Positions 1-9,697 of a DNA stretch of 64,000 nt are shown piece after piece. The translations under genes were made by a program, and so were the position numbers. Source of the DNA: Plasmodiophora brassicae (lineage: Eukaryota > Endomyxa: Phytomyxea > Phytomyxea > Plasmodiophorida); the NCBI GenBank assembly GCA_036867785.1, contig CP145422.1, positions 248,001 to 312,000 of the forward strand. Reading direction: 5' to 3'. The first letter of the stretch is position 1. Every line of letters starts with the position of its first letter. The notes under the pieces were generated by a model, which saw only the letters and a list, made by a program, of their open reading frames with translations, was not told the origin of the DNA and did not search any database.

Positions 1-2541
1 CTGTCCTGTCATATGCCTTTCAGCCACGGTCGGCAACGTCTCCGCGCTGCACCAGTGGCTGCAGAAGGTCCAGGATCGGAAATCTATGCCGCTTCAGTTT
101 GTGCAGTACTCTGAGCGCTGGAACGATCACCACTACCAGGTACGCGGTGACGTTCAACAGCACCTCGCTAGCTGACTAGGGCAATGTACAGGTCTACGTT
201 CCTGCCGACGCCCCCCGGACAGCCCCTGGGCAGTCCTTCAAACCGGACGACCCGCAATGGACTCTGGGTTCTTCCATTGGCGCTCGCAACGCGGTGTCAT
301 GTCCCGACCGCCTGGTGGATCTGCATCCGGTCGGGCTTTGGGCGACGCAGACCGCTCGAACGGTCATCGAACGGCACGGGTCGCTGTCTGGGCAAACCAA
401 GCTGTCGCCATCGGAGGCGCTGACGCTCTACGATACGCTCTACGAATTGACGCCGACGTCCGAGCGGAAGGCGTTCGCCCACGAGTTCTCTCCCGAGACG
501 TACTTCCGTGGCGAATTCTTCATCTCCCAAGGAAGCGCCCGTCGATGGGCTCAGCTGCTCGTCGACGTTGCGAATCGCCCACAGTATGCGACCAAGGTTG
601 CCGACAAGCTGCTGTCTCCTGTTGTATCCGGGCTGTCGGTCGTCGACCGCGTCATCCGCTCCGACTCGTTTGACTTCGCGGCGGCCAACTTCTTCGACGC
701 CATCCTCGAGCTGGACCGCACTGACAAGCTGCCCGTGATTGCCTTCTGCCTGGATCGGCAGCGGTGCTCGGATCTGGTCATCGCCACCATCCAGCGGTTG
801 ATCGAGCTGACGCCGGCGCCGAAGCAGCGGTTCACCGAGGCGGAACGCGCCAAAGCCAAGAAGGACCTGATCAAGATGAAAGAGAAGCTGGACAAGAAGA
901 AATCGAAGGAAGGCGATGAGCAACTGCAAGAGCAGATCGGGGCGCTAGAGTCGGCGCTGTTTACGGAGGCACCCGTCGACCGACGGTACGTCTTCGGCGG
1001 TGTCGTGCGATCATCGCAGGATGCAGAGTACTGGTTGAACCGTATCCGACGGCGACACGATTGGTCGTCGGACCCGACGAAGCAGCTGCTGATGAAGGTG
1101 ATGCGGGCGCGCTCACATTTCGTGTAAGCGCCTGCGTTCTCATTTGCGGACAGGGTCTGGAGCTTGGCATTGGCGTTCACCATGGCGGGATGGATAAGCG
1201 GTACCGTGACGCTGTCGAGGCCCTGTTCCGGATGGGCCACGTCCGCGTTTGCGTCGCCACGACGACCCTGTCGGTCGGTATCAACATGCCGTGTCGAACC
1301 GTTATGCTCGTCGGCGACAACCAGTTGAACCCGCTGATATTCCGTCAAGTGGGTATCTTCCGCACGCTCGCCTGTTATGCACCTGGGCTGAAACCGTCGC
1401 TGCAGATGATCGGGCGTGCCGGGCGTCGTGGATACGATTACGTCGGCAACGTCCTCTTCCTGGGCATATCGCCGAATCGCATCGCGTCACTGGCGTGCCA
1501 TCAGCTGACGGCCGTCTACAAGAACGTGTCTGTGAATTCGACTGTGACGGCATCGCTGGCCGGTCTGGTCGCATCTGCCCAGTATGAGAAGGACGTCCGC
1601 CTGGCTGCACAACGCACGGCCATCCTCCTCGACTGTCCACTGGGCGGCGCCGTTGACGTCGTCCAGCAGGTCTTCCTGAAGTCGCTCGCGTTTCTTGTGC
1701 GTCATCGCCTGCTTCGCCCCGACGACGGCAAGCTGCGCTGGACGCGCTGGTCCGCCCTGCAAGCCGCTCTCACGGCCGAACGCGAACCCGGCAACGTCGC
1801 GCTATGCGACCTCATCTGCTCAGGTGTCCTCAGTGGCATCGCTGACGCGGCCGGGTCCGCCGAGAAGGCGGCCACTGCCCTTCTTCCAGTCCTTGCGCAC
1901 CTGTTCCACCGTCGGAACCTGTCGGAATTCTGTGCACCAGGGTCCGCTCCCCGCCTCGGACGACTATGTACAACGTCAGCTAACAGGGTGCCTCGTACAG
2001 GATTAAGGAGATGACGCTCGATCGGCTGCCGGATGTCGTTTCGCTGGTCCTGAAGCAGCTAGAGGTTGACGCTATCGCCGGCGCCGTCCGGTTCTTCCAG
2101 CGCCTGCCCGGTAAGCCGGCCTGCCTGCCGTTCTCGCACATGACGTGGCCGGGCCCGGCGCCCGAGTCGGTACGATGCCCATTCAACGCGTTATCGGGTG
2201 CGGACCCGGGCGCGTTCGCGTCGGCGGGTGATTTCCATAGGAACATTGCGCCCGCCCTGATCGACTACATCAAGACCATTCCGCTGCTGAGCGATTTGGA
2301 CCGCCCGGCCAGCAACTACGCCGTCGCGTTCTTCAAGAACGATACAACGTACACGAACCTGCTGAAGGCGACCGGCATGTCCGACCAGACCATGTGGAAC
2401 AGCCTGCGGGAGTGGAACACGACGCTGCAGTGCATCGCCAGCGTTGTCAGCGTCCCCGGCGACAAATCCCTGCTTGCCCGAGGGCTGGCCGTCCTCAGCG
2501 CCCAGTTCAACGACCTGTTTACGAACATCGGCAGCCTCTAA
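1..2541 (+). CDS. DDX60-like Ski2-type DExD/H-box RNA helicase (5' partial)
   Basis: C-terminal part, about 790 residues, of a superfamily 2 helicase; the start lies left of the window. Exons I read: <1-139, 192-1097, 1154-1941, 2001-2541; the introns (52, 56 and 59 nt) are GT-AG and the frame closes exactly. Visible: helicase motif III LSATVGN near the left edge; a lysine-rich charged insert in exon 2; then LGIGVHHGGMDKRYRDAV, VCVATTTLSVGINMPCRTV and motif VI QMIGRAGRRGYD. The GVHH-G-MDKRYR and TL-GINMPC-TV blocks are those of the DDX60/DDX60L branch of Ski2-like helicases, which act on cytoplasmic RNA and in animals are linked to antiviral sensing; that role is not implied here. The last two exons give a helical tail. 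The third donor (1942) is chosen because it keeps frame. The next gene starts 460 bp downstream on the same strand. Confidence 0.85.
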
Positions 2542-2604
2542 GCGCGACGTGCGCGCGCGCTCCTCGCAATGGATTGTCTACAGTGCATTCAATATGCCAA
2601 CGTG

Positions 2605-2694
2605 GCGATTACGGTTCGATGACTGGCCGAGGATTCGAACCCAGGTGATCCGCGCCACACAACCTGGTGTCCTACGAACGAGGACGATAATCGC
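2605..2694 (-). ncRNA. Cloverleaf-like structured sequence with pol III B-box (candidate ncRNA or tRNA relic)
   Basis: Read on the minus strand, four helices follow each other with almost no unpaired junction: a closing 7-bp stem (2694-2688 with 2611-2605), a 5-bp stem with 7-nt loop (2685-2669), a 6-bp stem (CCAGGT with ACCTGG, 2666-2641) and a 6-bp stem (GTTCGA with TCGAAC, 2640-2614). The last stem contains GGTTCGAATCC, which matches the pol III B-box/T-loop consensus. Arm sizes do not fit a normal tRNA: no 5-bp/7-nt T arm lies next to the acceptor and no anticodon loop is convincing. It could be a decayed tRNA, another pol III RNA, or chance pairing. The rest of 2542-2999 shows nothing I can assign. 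Confidence 0.3.
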
Positions 2695-2999
2695 GGCGGG
2701 CGGGGCGCTCCGGTAGACGTGCCTGTGCGTGCGACGTTTGCTGGTCCCCGGCCGGTGGGGAACAGGCCGCTGTTCATCGGGCGTCTCTGCGGATTGCAGC
2801 ACACGCGACGCCGCGACAGTGGGAGCTGCAGGCGGCCAGTGGCGGGCTGCATTGCCCGTAGTGCGTCGCCGTCGGGGGGTGGGCCGGGCGTGACCGCATC
2901 CCGGACAGGTGCGCAGGTGCGCGCGTGCGACTGGGGCGCCGGCAGAGATCCGGCGCTATTCATGCTGGGCGCCCGCCGCCCGACCTACATCGCGCCCGC

Positions 3000-5900
3000 A
3001 TGGTGGTCGTCCTGAATGTCGCCGAGAAGCCGTCCGTCGCCAAGGAGGTGGCGCGGGTCCTGTCGCGCGGCACCGCCCAGCAGGTTTGTGCAATGCGCCC
3101 CACGACGACGGTCCCCACTGGCTCAATCGTGTCGTAGCGCACGGGGCCGTCGCCGTACAACCCCGTGTTCGAGTTCCAGTTCGACCTGCAGGGCCAGCGC
3201 GTGCTGATGGTGTTCACCTCGGTGCTCGGCCACGTCATGCGCATCGACTTCGTGCCGCCGTACGACCGTGGCTGGTCGACCTGCGACCCGGGCGACCTGT
3301 TCCAGGCGCCGATCGTGAAGTCGCTGCAGCCCACCATGGACAAGGTCAACCTGAACCTGGAGCAGCAGACCAGACGCGCCGACAAACTCGTCCTGTGGCT
3401 CGACTGCGATCGGGAAGGGTTCGCGCGCGCGCGTCTCTGCGTTCCCCCAGCGCCCCGCCGCCCGACACTGAACGTCGACCGTCGCAGGGAGAACATATCT
3501 TTCGAGGTGGTGCAGATCTGCCGGTCGACGCGCCCGCACCTGCCCGTACTTCGCGCGCGCTTCTCGTCCTTGATCCCAGCGTAGGTGGCGGACGCGCGTC
3601 GCCCTCTCGATGAGCGAACCGTAACCTGTGCCGGTACGGCTGCAGGGAGCTGGGGCGCGCCTGCCAGCAGCTGGGGCCCCTGAACCAGGCGCTGTCCCAG
3701 GCGGTTGACGTGCGCACGGAACTCGACCTTCGAATCGGTACGTTGGTCGTCGTCGTCATCGTCGTCGTCATTGTCACACCCGGTAACGCGCGCGCGCGTG
3801 TGTCCAGGGGCGGCGTTCACCCGGTTCCAGACGCTGTCGTTCGCGCATCGCTTCTCGGGCATGCCCAAGGTGCTGAGTTTCGGCCCGTGCCAGTTCCCGA
3901 CGCTCGGGTTCGTTGTCGCGCGGCACCTGCAGATCGAGGCGTTCGTCCCGCAGGACTACTGGACGATCGCGATGACGTGGGCGGAACCCGGCACGCGTAC
4001 GGGCAGCGCAGCGCGCGCCCGCTCCCTGGCTGATGGACTGACCGGGGGTCGTCGTCGTCGGGCGTAGGTAAGACGGCCCAGTTCCGGTGGGTTCGTGGCC
4101 CGCTCTACGATCACGCTGCGACGCTCGCCTTCTACCAGATCTGCGTCGATGCCGCCGTTGCCACCGTTCGCCACGTGCGGCGGTTCCCGACGACGCGCGC
4201 GTAGGCGTCGTTTCCCGGTGCGGGTCGCATCGCGCGTGGTTGCTGAGGTGGCCCCGTTGCAGGAAACCGTTGCCGCTGTCCACAGTCCCTCTGCAGCAGA
4301 ACGCTGCACGTCGCCTGCGAATCGGTCGGGCGGCGCGTGCCATGGCCGTGTGTGTGTGTGTGTGTGTGCCGGGTCTGATCGGTGTTGTGCCCGGGGCGCC
4401 AGGTTCGAACGCGACCATGGCGGCGGCCGAGGAGCTCTACCGCAGGGGTCTGATCTCGTACCCGCGTACGGAAACGGACTCGTTCCTGGAAGGCACCGAC
4501 CTGATGGGCATGATCCGGGCGCAGTGTGCGTCCCCGGTCTGGGGACCGTTCGCCCAGACGTACCGTCCCGCCCTCCCTCCTCGTTCTGTGCGGGCGGCCG
4601 CGTTCGCTGACCATCCCATCCGCACAGGCTGGCCGGCGGGCGGTTCGCGCCGCCCCGGCAAGGTGGGCATAACGACATGGCGCACCCGCCGATCCACCCG
4701 ACGCAGTACGTCCCGCTAGACAGCATCGGCGACGTCACCGAGCGCAGGATCTACGAGTACGTCGTGCGGCACTTCCTGGCGTGCTGCTCGTGGGACGCCC
4801 AGGGCGACACGACCCAGGTCGACGTCGAGCTGGGCGAGGAACAGTTCGAGTGCAAGGGCCTGCAGATCCGCGACCTCGCGTACATGCACGTCTACACGTA
4901 CGAAACGTGGACCGGGAACGTGATCCCGACGATGGCGGACGGGCAGCGCCTCGTCCCGACCCGCCTGGCGATCAACGAGTCGCGGACGGCCCCTCCTCAG
5001 CACCTGTCCGAGGCCGAGCTCATTGGCCTCGTACGTTGCATGTCTCTGCGTGTGTGTGGCGCTCCTGTACTGACCCTGCCGGACGCAGATGGACCGGAAT
5101 GGGATTGGGACGGACGCGACGATCGCCCAGCACATCGAGACGATTGAGGTCCTGCTGCGTCTGCCGATGATGACGACGGCCGCTCGCTGACGTTTGGGTG
5201 CAGAAACGCGAGTACGCGGTCAAACGGCCGGACAGCCGGTTCGCCCCGACCGACCTGGGCCTGGCGCTCGTCACGTCGTACGACTCGCTGGGCCTCCACG
5301 ACCTGAGCACGCCGCGCCTGCGCGCCATGATGGAGGGCGACCTGACGCGCATCGCCCAGGGCCAAGCGGCGCCGAGGGACGTCCTCGATCGCAACCTGGC
5401 CGAAATGAAACGGGTAACGAGTCGTCCCGGTCGGGGGGGAGCACACGCGAACTGATGCCGTCCAGGTGTTCGCCATGGTGACCTCGCAGAAGAACCGCAT
5501 CGCGTCCGCCCTGTCGCAGCGTCTGGCGCCCGCCGACGCCGCCGGCCAGGGGCGGCTCGTGGCCGGCGCGTTCTCGCGCTGCGGCCGATGCAACGGGGCG
5601 ATGATGCTGCGCGAAGGCGGCACCTTCCCCCGGTACGTGGCGTGCGGCGCCTGCAACGCAGCGTACCGCCTGCCCCAGTACGGCACGTGCAGCGCCGTCG
5701 ACGACCACCTGTGCCCGCTCTGCGCCTTCCAGCCCATTCGGATTGTTCGTGCGGAACACGCGCGCGCGCTCTCGCTGTCTGACCCGGTGCGTCCCGTTAG
5801 GAGAACGTCGAGCGCGGCACGACGTACACGCTCTGCCCGTTCTGCTCCAGCGAATCCGACATCGGGTCGTGCCTGCAGTGCCGCGAGTATCGCTGCCGGC

Positions 5901-6553
5901 TGGCTGGGGGCATGTCCCCGCCTGTCCATCGCTGCCCGACGTGCGGCACGCCCAGCATGGGCCTGCGTCGTGGCGGGCCGACGCAGCGCCTGTTCGCCCA
6001 GTGCGGCACGTGTCGCGCCACGCTCGACCTGCCGGGGCCGGAATGGGGCGCCGCCGACATCACCGTCGTCGTCGGCGACGACGGCCGCCTGTGCCCCGCC
6101 TGCCAGACGCACATCGTCCAGGTGCGGATGGATGGGCGCGCGCCCGCCCAGTTCCGCCACGAGACCGTGGTCGGGTGCCTGAAGTGCTCCCGGGACCTGC
6201 AACACGTCCTGGACGCGTACGCCGGGTCCATGGGGCGACCCGCCGGCGTGCGACCCGGTCGCGTGCGCCCACCCGTCGCGCTCAACGATCACCCGCGACG
6301 GCCGCCCGCCCCTGCCCAACGTCCCGGGCGTCCACCACCACAACAACAACGCCGAGCGGCAGCGCCTGCGCGTCATCGTGCTGGTGCCGGTGCCCCACAG
6401 CGGGACGCCGGCCCTGGCGCGTCCCAGGCGTACCGCCTGCACTACCCGGGATCCGATCGGGACGCCGCCGCCGGCCGTCAGGTCGATCCCCGGTGCCTGC
6501 TCTGCGGCCAGGTCGGGCACCCGCCCCGGCTCTGCCCGAACAAGGACCGGTAG
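3000..6553 (+). CDS. TOP3A: DNA topoisomerase III alpha (type IA), 13 exons
   Basis: Type IA topoisomerase that cuts and passes single strands; in eukaryotes it works with RecQ helicase and RMI1 to dissolve recombination intermediates. Exons: 3000-3083, 3138-3418, 3488-3580, 3646-3737, 3808-3996, 4068-4182, 4263-4324, 4403-4559, 4628-5030, 5089-5148, 5204-5413, 5466-5744, 5801-6553; 925 residues, frame closed at every joint. Toprim starts at VVVLNVAEKPSVAKEVA and holds WLDCDREGENISFE; AVDVRTELDLRIGAAFTRFQT and SFGPCQFPTLGFVV follow; the catalytic Tyr is about residue 325 in GLISYPRTET; then MAHPPIHPTQY, VRHFLACCSWDAQG and NGIGTDATIAQHIETIE. The tail has several Cys-pair zinc motifs and ends in a CCHC knuckle (CLLCGQVGHPPRLC), close to the plant-type arrangement. 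Several introns carry (GC)n or (GT)n tracts. TOP3B is the alternative; the multi-zinc tail and overall match favour alpha. Confidence 0.93.
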
Positions 6554-6770
6554 CGGGGCGACGACGACGACGACGACGATGTACACATGTACTATGGTAT
6601 TTATTGTCCACTAGGGGTGGCGTCGTGTGGCACGCGACGGGACCGGTCGTTGTGTGGGGAGGCGCGCGCGGGGGCGGGGTTGTGGTCGCCCGACACGACG
6701 CCCCCGGGCCCCCTCCCCGGCCGTCCTCCTGGACCTGCATGGCGGCCGATCGGGCGGGCGCGTCGGGTAG

Positions 6771-7919
6771 CTAGAAGGGCGACGAGATGGTCGTGGTGGG
6801 GTCCGCCTGGTGGATCAGGATCGGCAGCATGGCGTGTGTTGACGATTGCAGGCCGTAGTGGCAGTGGATCGTGGCCGGCTTGCCGCCATGGCGCCGGGCG
6901 TGCCGCCCGATGAGCAGGGCGACGATCAGGCCGATACTGCCGACCGTGACGCCGACGATCACGCTGATGGCGACGTGGGTGACCATGTACGGCTGGGTCG
7001 GCTTCACGGTCGGGAACGCGGGCGCCACCGGGATCGCGTCGCGGCGGATCGCTGGCGACCCGATCCGGACGCCGACGGCGATGCCGGTGGCGACGGCGGC
7101 GACCGTCGCGCCAATCAGGGCGATCGGGCGATGGTGCCGCACGAAGACGCCGTCGCCGCCGAGACGCGCTTGTCGCTGTCGCCGTTCTTGTTGCTGGACG
7201 AGGTGCCAGGCGGCGCCCGCCAAGGAGCCCGTCGCCAGCACCGGCGCGACCTGGCTTCTGGTCGGCACCAGCGAGGCCATCCAGGACGGCAACGATGACG
7301 ACGATGATGTTCGTCCGGGACGTGATCCAGCTGTAGCCGCACCGGCATCACCGTCGTCGGCACCACCGGCACCAGCGGCCACCGACCTTGGCAAGGGTCT
7401 CCGCACGGGCAGGGTGGGCGTAATCGTCAGGGGCACGGGCCCGGATCTGTCGGCATCGCTGTACGCATTGTCGTCCTGCATCGGAGCCGGGGTGCCCGTC
7501 CTGAGCGTTGGCGTCGTGAGCGGCAGGTCGACACCGATGGATACGTCGGACAGCTGCGGCGTCAACCTCTTCCGTTGGCCGGGTTCGGGCGGCCGCAGCT
7601 CGACCGGCGACACGTCGTCATCCGCCGTCATCTTGGCGTCGTCGTCCGCGCGTAACCGCAGTACCGTAATACGGTCGACCGAGGCGGCGCGCCTGGGCGC
7701 CACGTGTGCCGCCAGGTAGGAGACGGCGGGCAGTTCCGGGACCGGCGTCTCGGCAACGGCGGGACGGCGGGCCGCCCGGTTGCCGCCCGCCCCCGTAGCG
7801 CTCTCGTTGCCCTCCATGTCGTCGGTGTGGCCGCCGACGCAGACGGCACTGATGCTGATGATGATGGCCAGCGACGCAGCCCAGGGCGGCATCGCGACGA
7901 GCAGCTCACGACGTGGCAT
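6771..7919 (-). CDS. Predicted secreted/membrane protein, no family recognised
   Basis: 382 residues if translation starts at the ATG at 7919, chosen because MPRRELLVAMPPWAASLAI plus the next hydrophobic residues makes a good signal peptide; the frame stays open about 23 codons upstream. The middle is low-complexity and rich in Pro, Ala, Asp and Ser. The second half has a hydrophobic stretch (LIGATVAAVATGIAVGV) and near the C-terminus a longer one (HVAISVIVGVTVGSIGLIVA) followed by the basic RHARRHGG, so at least two membrane segments with a short tail are likely. No intron is needed. It converges with TOP3A across 217 bp that contain a short (ACG)n run. I do not recognise a domain. It could be a surface or effector-like membrane protein, which is only inference. 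Confidence 0.6.
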   Translation of the reverse strand: MPRRELLVAMPPWAASLAIIISISAVCVGGHTDDMEGNESATGAGGNRAARRPAVAETPVPELPAVSYLAAHVAPRRAASVDRITVLRLRADDDAKMTADDDVSPVELRPPEPGQRKRLTPQLSDVSIGVDLPLTTPTLRTGTPAPMQDDNAYSDADRSGPVPLTITPTLPVRRPLPRSVAAGAGGADDGDAGAATAGSRPGRTSSSSSLPSWMASLVPTRSQVAPVLATGSLAGAAWHLVQQQERRQRQARLGGDGVFVRHHRPIALIGATVAAVATGIAVGVRIGSPAIRRDAIPVAPAFPTVKPTQPYMVTHVAISVIVGVTVGSIGLIVALLIGRHARRHGGKPATIHCHYGLQSSTHAMLPILIHQADPTTTISSPF

Positions 7920-9160
7920 CTGCGGTCGCACTGACCGACGACGCGCTATTTCTGGTTGCTGGCGCGCGCGCCCCGCAGATACGCACACACGCTGGGAGGG
8001 CAGACCGGGGCGCCGGCCGAATGCCGACCCGCGCGCTCAATCTCGACAAATAGTGGCCCCACATCGTTGCCGACCGAGGCACTCGCCGCCTGCTTATTTT
8101 TAGCGAGGCGCGCGATCCCGCCCCGATCCGGCGGCCGAACGCTTCCGGTCCGACGGCTGTGCGCCTCCCGTGAAGGGCGCGCGCGCGCGCGCGTTCCCTC
8201 AACGCCGCCTTCGCGCCGCGGACGCCTCCTCCGCGACCAGTCATTTGTTCCCGCCCGGCGGGGCGCACGGCAATTACAGCCGGTTCCTGTTCGCGAGGTA
8301 CGACCTGGACGCGATGCCCTGGCGCTGGCCACATCGGCAGGGGGGCGACCGATCACCAGCAGGGCTGTCGGGGGGACCACCGGGTCGTACTTGCTGCGCT
8401 TGCTGGTTGGACGGTCCCTTCACAATCAGGCGGGGGCCGGGGGCGGCCGCACGCCCTGCTGTCCGGACGGAGGGGAGGAAGCGCGTTCAGCCCTGTCAGG
8501 TTCGCACCCCGGCACGTCGGTGACGCGATGGCGCATCCGCAATTGATGTCGACGCCGCAGGCCAAGCCGACCAGGACGTTGGCCTGGGCGGCGCCCCTGT
8601 CTATCGTGGTCAGCGGGCCCCAGCATCACACATCCAGCGAGCGTGCCCTGCACCCGGCGCCGCATTCATCAGTGCCTTACCTACGGTATAGTAGGAGGCA
8701 AATCCGGGGGGCGCGCTCTCTGCCCCAACGCGCAGTATGGCACTGGTACGCGTCGTCGCGGCCGCCCGGGGCGCCTAAATCGGACCCACTCACTGGTCAA
8801 ATGTGTACCACCGACGCACCGACGCACCGCACACCACTTGCGCGCCTGGCTGGCCAGGGGGATTCAGGGGCCACCGCGGCCGCCAGTCGCACTTCGCCGG
8901 CTCGCCGCTGCCGCTTGTCGCTCCGGCCCCCCTCCCTTCCCCGGAGATCGCCGGTGACCTGGTCCGACCCCAGCGGGCGACTGCCTCGCGCGTGACGTCA
9001 TGGATCGGTCCAGGGATTAGTAGCACCGGAAACCGTTGCAGCGTCCGGCTGCCTGGGCGCGCTGGCCTCCGGACGCGCTGCCCCATAATCGTTTCGCGTC
9101 GCTAAATCGGAAGGCTACCTACCAAACCGCCCAACGTCCAAACCGCTCTAACGAGAGACC
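7920..9160. other. Intergenic region between divergent membrane-protein genes
   Basis: 1.24 kb with no supported gene; the open frames are short, arginine/proline-rich and look like GC-rich chance frames. A perfect CRE/ATF-type palindrome TGACGTCA lies near 8994, about 165 bp before the start of the gene at 9161. A (GC)n run lies near 8180. A small spliced gene cannot be excluded. Confidence 0.5.
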
Positions 9161-9601
9161 ATGCCGTCGTACTACAGGGCCATGCTGATCGTTCTGTTCG
9201 CCGTCGCCATGCTGTTCGCTGATCTTGCCATCGCCGCGGACGAGGCGGGGGGCAAGGGCGGGCCGCCAGCCAAGGCCGGCGCAGGTGAAACGGGCGCCGA
9301 CGCGGGTGAAACGGGCGCCGACCCGCCCAGCAAAGGTGCCGGGGGATCGGACGCCCCACCGGCGGCCAAGTCGACGACGAAGAAGGCCGGCGCTGAGGAC
9401 GACAAGGGCGGCCTGTCTGGGCTCGTGATCGCTCTGATCGTCGTCGCGTGCGTCGTGCCGATCCTGGTCGGCATCTTCTGCTGCTGCGGCGGCCTGGCCC
9501 TGTGCTCCAGCCTCTGCTCGCGCAGCAGCGGCGGCAACAGCAACGGCAACACGATGGCCCACCATGGCAGGAGCAACCCGATCCCGGCGTCCTACGCCTA
9601 G
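9161..9601 (+). CDS. Small type I membrane protein with signal peptide and Cys-rich juxtamembrane tail
   Basis: 146 residues, single exon. Residues 1 to about 25 (LIVLFAVAMLFADLAIA core) are a signal peptide. A short acidic/Gly/Ala ectodomain has an internal duplication (AGETGAD twice) and a Lys-rich end. One transmembrane segment (GLVIALIVVACVVPILVGIF) is followed at once by CCCGG and further Cys residues, which would suit palmitoylation at the membrane edge, and a Ser/Asn/Gly tail of about 35 residues. No family recognised. The clear start, signal peptide and membrane segment make a real gene likely. It ends 97 bp from the convergent RCC1 gene. Confidence 0.75.
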   Translation: MPSYYRAMLIVLFAVAMLFADLAIAADEAGGKGGPPAKAGAGETGADAGETGADPPSKGAGGSDAPPAAKSTTKKAGAEDDKGGLSGLVIALIVVACVVPILVGIFCCCGGLALCSSLCSRSSGGNSNGNTMAHHGRSNPIPASYA

Positions 9602-9697
9602 AGAAATACAGACCGATCCGGCACAGGTCACGTAGGGTACTACTCTGCCCGTCTCTGTTGTTGCCATGTTCGGTGCTCGTTGGGGCGGGCGGCAACC

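Noticed and set aside
2605-2694. Standard tRNA gene on the minus strand
   Set aside because: The B-box/T-loop word is exact, but no acceptor, D, anticodon and T arms of proper size can be laid out together.
7990-9100. Several open frames of 70-200 codons in the 7.9-9.1 kb gap
   Set aside because: Arg/Pro/Gly-rich, overlapping on both strands, no motif, start context or splice logic; typical of GC-rich chance frames.
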